From NCBI GenBank assembly GCA_951799425.1, contig OX637396.1, positions 33,162,701 to 33,226,700 of the forward strand: a stretch of 64,000 nt of DNA. The letters run 5' to 3'. Position numbers and translations under genes: made by a program. How positions within the stretch are numbered: position 1 is the stretch's first letter; each line of letters opens with the position of its first letter. Under the pieces are notes generated by a model. That model saw nothing but the letters and a program-made list of their open reading frames with translations, searched no databases and was not told where the DNA came from. This document shows, piece after piece, positions 63,546-64,000 of this stretch. This DNA is from Ilex aquifolium (taxonomy: Eukaryota > Streptophyta > Magnoliopsida > Aquifoliales > Aquifoliaceae).

Positions 63546-64000
63546 TAAAATTTTAACTCACACCAAAAAAATTATTCTATTAAAATTTTAAACTCCATTA
63601 ATTACCCACAACAACTAAACTCTCTTAATTAAAAGATTTTCAGTTTGCTGCCACTTACAAAAGCAAGTGAGAAGGTTAAATGACTAAAGAAAGGGACTGT
63701 AGCCTTTTATAGGCATGGGAGGTCTCATTCATTTAAATTTGCCGATGTGGGATTCAAGCACTGTGTTCATTGTGCAGACCCACAAGAAGACTCAAGAATA
63801 TCATCCACCACCTGAAACTCAGACCATGCTCAGACCAAAAATATCATCCCTATGTTCACCTCAGCACCACCGAAAAATTATGAGCTCAATAACCGTATTC
63901 CCATCAGTAGTCTGAGACTCTAAGTCTTAACTTCTGCTCCATTTATCTTTGATAGAGCGATCAATTCAAGTTACTGTTGGGTCTTCAATCCAAACATGAG
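63546..64000. other. Window end without recognised features
   Basis: AT-rich sequence, then TTGCCGATGTGGGATTCAAG near 63740, a phrase often seen in plant repeats. No gene supported. Confidence 0.4.

Noticed and set aside
1-64000. CRISPR array, prokaryotic operon, tRNA or rRNA genes
   Set aside because: No regularly spaced repeats, no compact operon-like coding, and no cloverleaf or rRNA sequence recognised; the window is plant nuclear DNA.

Overview
This is nuclear DNA of a flowering plant. It carries one host gene that I can identify, on the minus strand: an orthologue of FY, the WDR33/Pfs2-type WD40 subunit of the mRNA 3'-end processing complex. The start codon is at 37887 and the stop at 514. 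I resolved 18 coding exons by eye. All junctions are GT-AG, the phases agree throughout, and the sum is 2253 nt, or 750 residues plus stop. The sequence alone does not fix the species. The transposon families and the low-GC introns fit a eudicot, magnoliid or similar non-grass genome.

Layout. 1-513 is the 3' flank of FY. 514-37887 is FY; about 94 per cent of the span is intron. The introns are packed with old repeats: a family of AT-rich elements (called R1 here) in introns 17, 16, 14 and 8, a hAT-like element nested in one of them, LINE and RTE remnants, SINE-like pieces, and a 6-kb LINE in intron 13 with an 11-bp target duplication. That LINE is itself split by a Harbinger-like element. 37888-38111 is the short FY 5' region with two telo-box motifs, and a second copy of the same Harbinger-like element lies directly upstream.

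39.86-60.07 kb is a set of insertions inside insertions that target-site duplications let me order. A small MITE was split by a minus-strand LINE, probably after the MITE had settled. The LINE was split by an Athila-type Ty3/gypsy element (duplication GTCAT). The 5' LTR of that element was split 12 bp from its edge by a solo LTR of another family (duplication CCATC). The solo LTR was split by a short non-autonomous LTR element with a 280-bp interior (duplication ATATG). Removing the layers restores one LINE reading frame and a normal 1440-bp LTR.

60.1-64 kb holds further LTR-like and MITE-like pieces, a GC-rich degenerate tandem tract, and no host gene that I can see. I found no tRNA, rRNA, CRISPR or prokaryote-like system, and no novel gene system. 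The most informative content is the complete FY gene model and the layered transposon chronology.
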